Below are positions 63,902-64,000 of a stretch of DNA of 64,000 nucleotides, piece by piece. Under the pieces are notes generated by a model. The model saw only the letters and a program-made list of their open reading frames with translations. It was not told the origin of the DNA and did no database searches. Source of the DNA: Streptomyces sp. STR69 (GTDB lineage Bacteria > Actinomycetota > Actinomycetes > Streptomycetales > Streptomycetaceae); NCBI RefSeq assembly GCF_024519455.1, contig NZ_JALJRY010000019.1:124001-188000 (forward strand), written 5' to 3'. The position numbers and the translations under genes are program-made. Every line of letters starts with the position of its first letter. The first letter of the stretch is position 1.

Positions 63902-64000
63902 CTACAGGAACGCCAGGTTCACAACCCAGAACGAACAAGCCGCCACCACCGCAGCCGCCGGCATCGTGATGAACCACCCCATCACGATGTTCTTGGCGAC
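63902..64000 (-). CDS. pit: inorganic phosphate transporter, Pit family, C-terminal part
   Basis: The last 32 codons of a gene that continues outside the window. KNIVMGWFITMPAAAVVAAC and SFWVVNLAFL match the end of low-affinity H+/phosphate symporters of the PiT family, where the final helices carry the GWxxT pattern. Position next to pstSCAB matches S. coelicolor SCO4138. Short evidence, but the ending is characteristic. Confidence 0.82.
   Translation of the reverse strand, partial: VAKNIVMGWFITMPAAAVVAACSFWVVNLAFL

Overview
The window is high-GC actinobacterial DNA and almost certainly a Streptomyces chromosome core region. The evidence is recognisable orthologues of RsiG, Nur, GlnR, mycothiol synthase, Ppk and PstSCAB-Pit, Scr1-type XRE/DUF397 modules, strong GC3 bias, GTG starts, leaderless promoters and ATGA gene overlaps. 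From memory, the order matches the Streptomyces coelicolor segment from about SCO4138 (Pit) to SCO4180, with Nur SCO4179, GlnR SCO4159, MshD SCO4151, Ppk SCO4145 and PstS SCO4142. No rRNA, tRNA, IS element or CRISPR array was seen.

Layout. 1-6.5 kb: kinase-fold and HAD proteins, an RraA homologue, and two paralogous GntR regulators, each with a leaderless promoter and a shared 15-bp palindrome about 90-100 bp upstream. 6.5-11.7 kb: an Eis-like acetyltransferase, asparaginase, the anti-WhiG factor RsiG, Dtd, YgfZ and Nur. 11.7-14.7 kb: an overlapping operon of a HEPN/Abi-type protein, a type I-like adenine methylase and a half-size specificity protein, with no restriction subunit. 15-21 kb: a nitrobindin-like protein, a 32-aa membrane peptide, a three-gene family of membrane-anchored exported proteins, DsrE and a first XRE/DUF397 module. 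21-24 kb: a MerR regulator with two oxidoreductases. 24-29 kb: sulfur genes (SseC, thiosulfate sulfurtransferase with a Cys-containing leader peptide, MoaD-like carrier). 29-38 kb: GlnR, a LacI regulator, two secreted or membrane serine proteases and a two-component system. 37-40 kb: a second XRE/DUF397 module with a tandem DUF397 pair.

40-46.6 kb: an orphan response regulator, an ABC exporter, and directly upstream of the exporter four tandem paralogous microproteins of 36-38 aa rich in Lys, Pro and Ala; then a secreted 5'-nucleotidase and MshD. 46.6-54.6 kb: an ECF sigma / anti-sigma / ABC operon divergent from a YtrA-type GntR / ABC operon. The second operon carries what looks like the scar of a deleted duplicate module. 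54.7-64 kb: the phosphate block, with ppk, a CHAD protein, a Nudix hydrolase, pstSCAB behind a clear PHO box, and the end of a pit-type transporter.

The strongest candidates for something undescribed are the four-microprotein array next to the ABC exporter, the Abi-methylase-specificity operon without a nuclease subunit, and the paired leaderless GntR regulators with their shared operator. The sulfur/GlnR/MshD/Pst order also resembles, from memory, Mycobacterium tuberculosis Rv0813c-Rv0820, which suggests an ancestral actinobacterial block.
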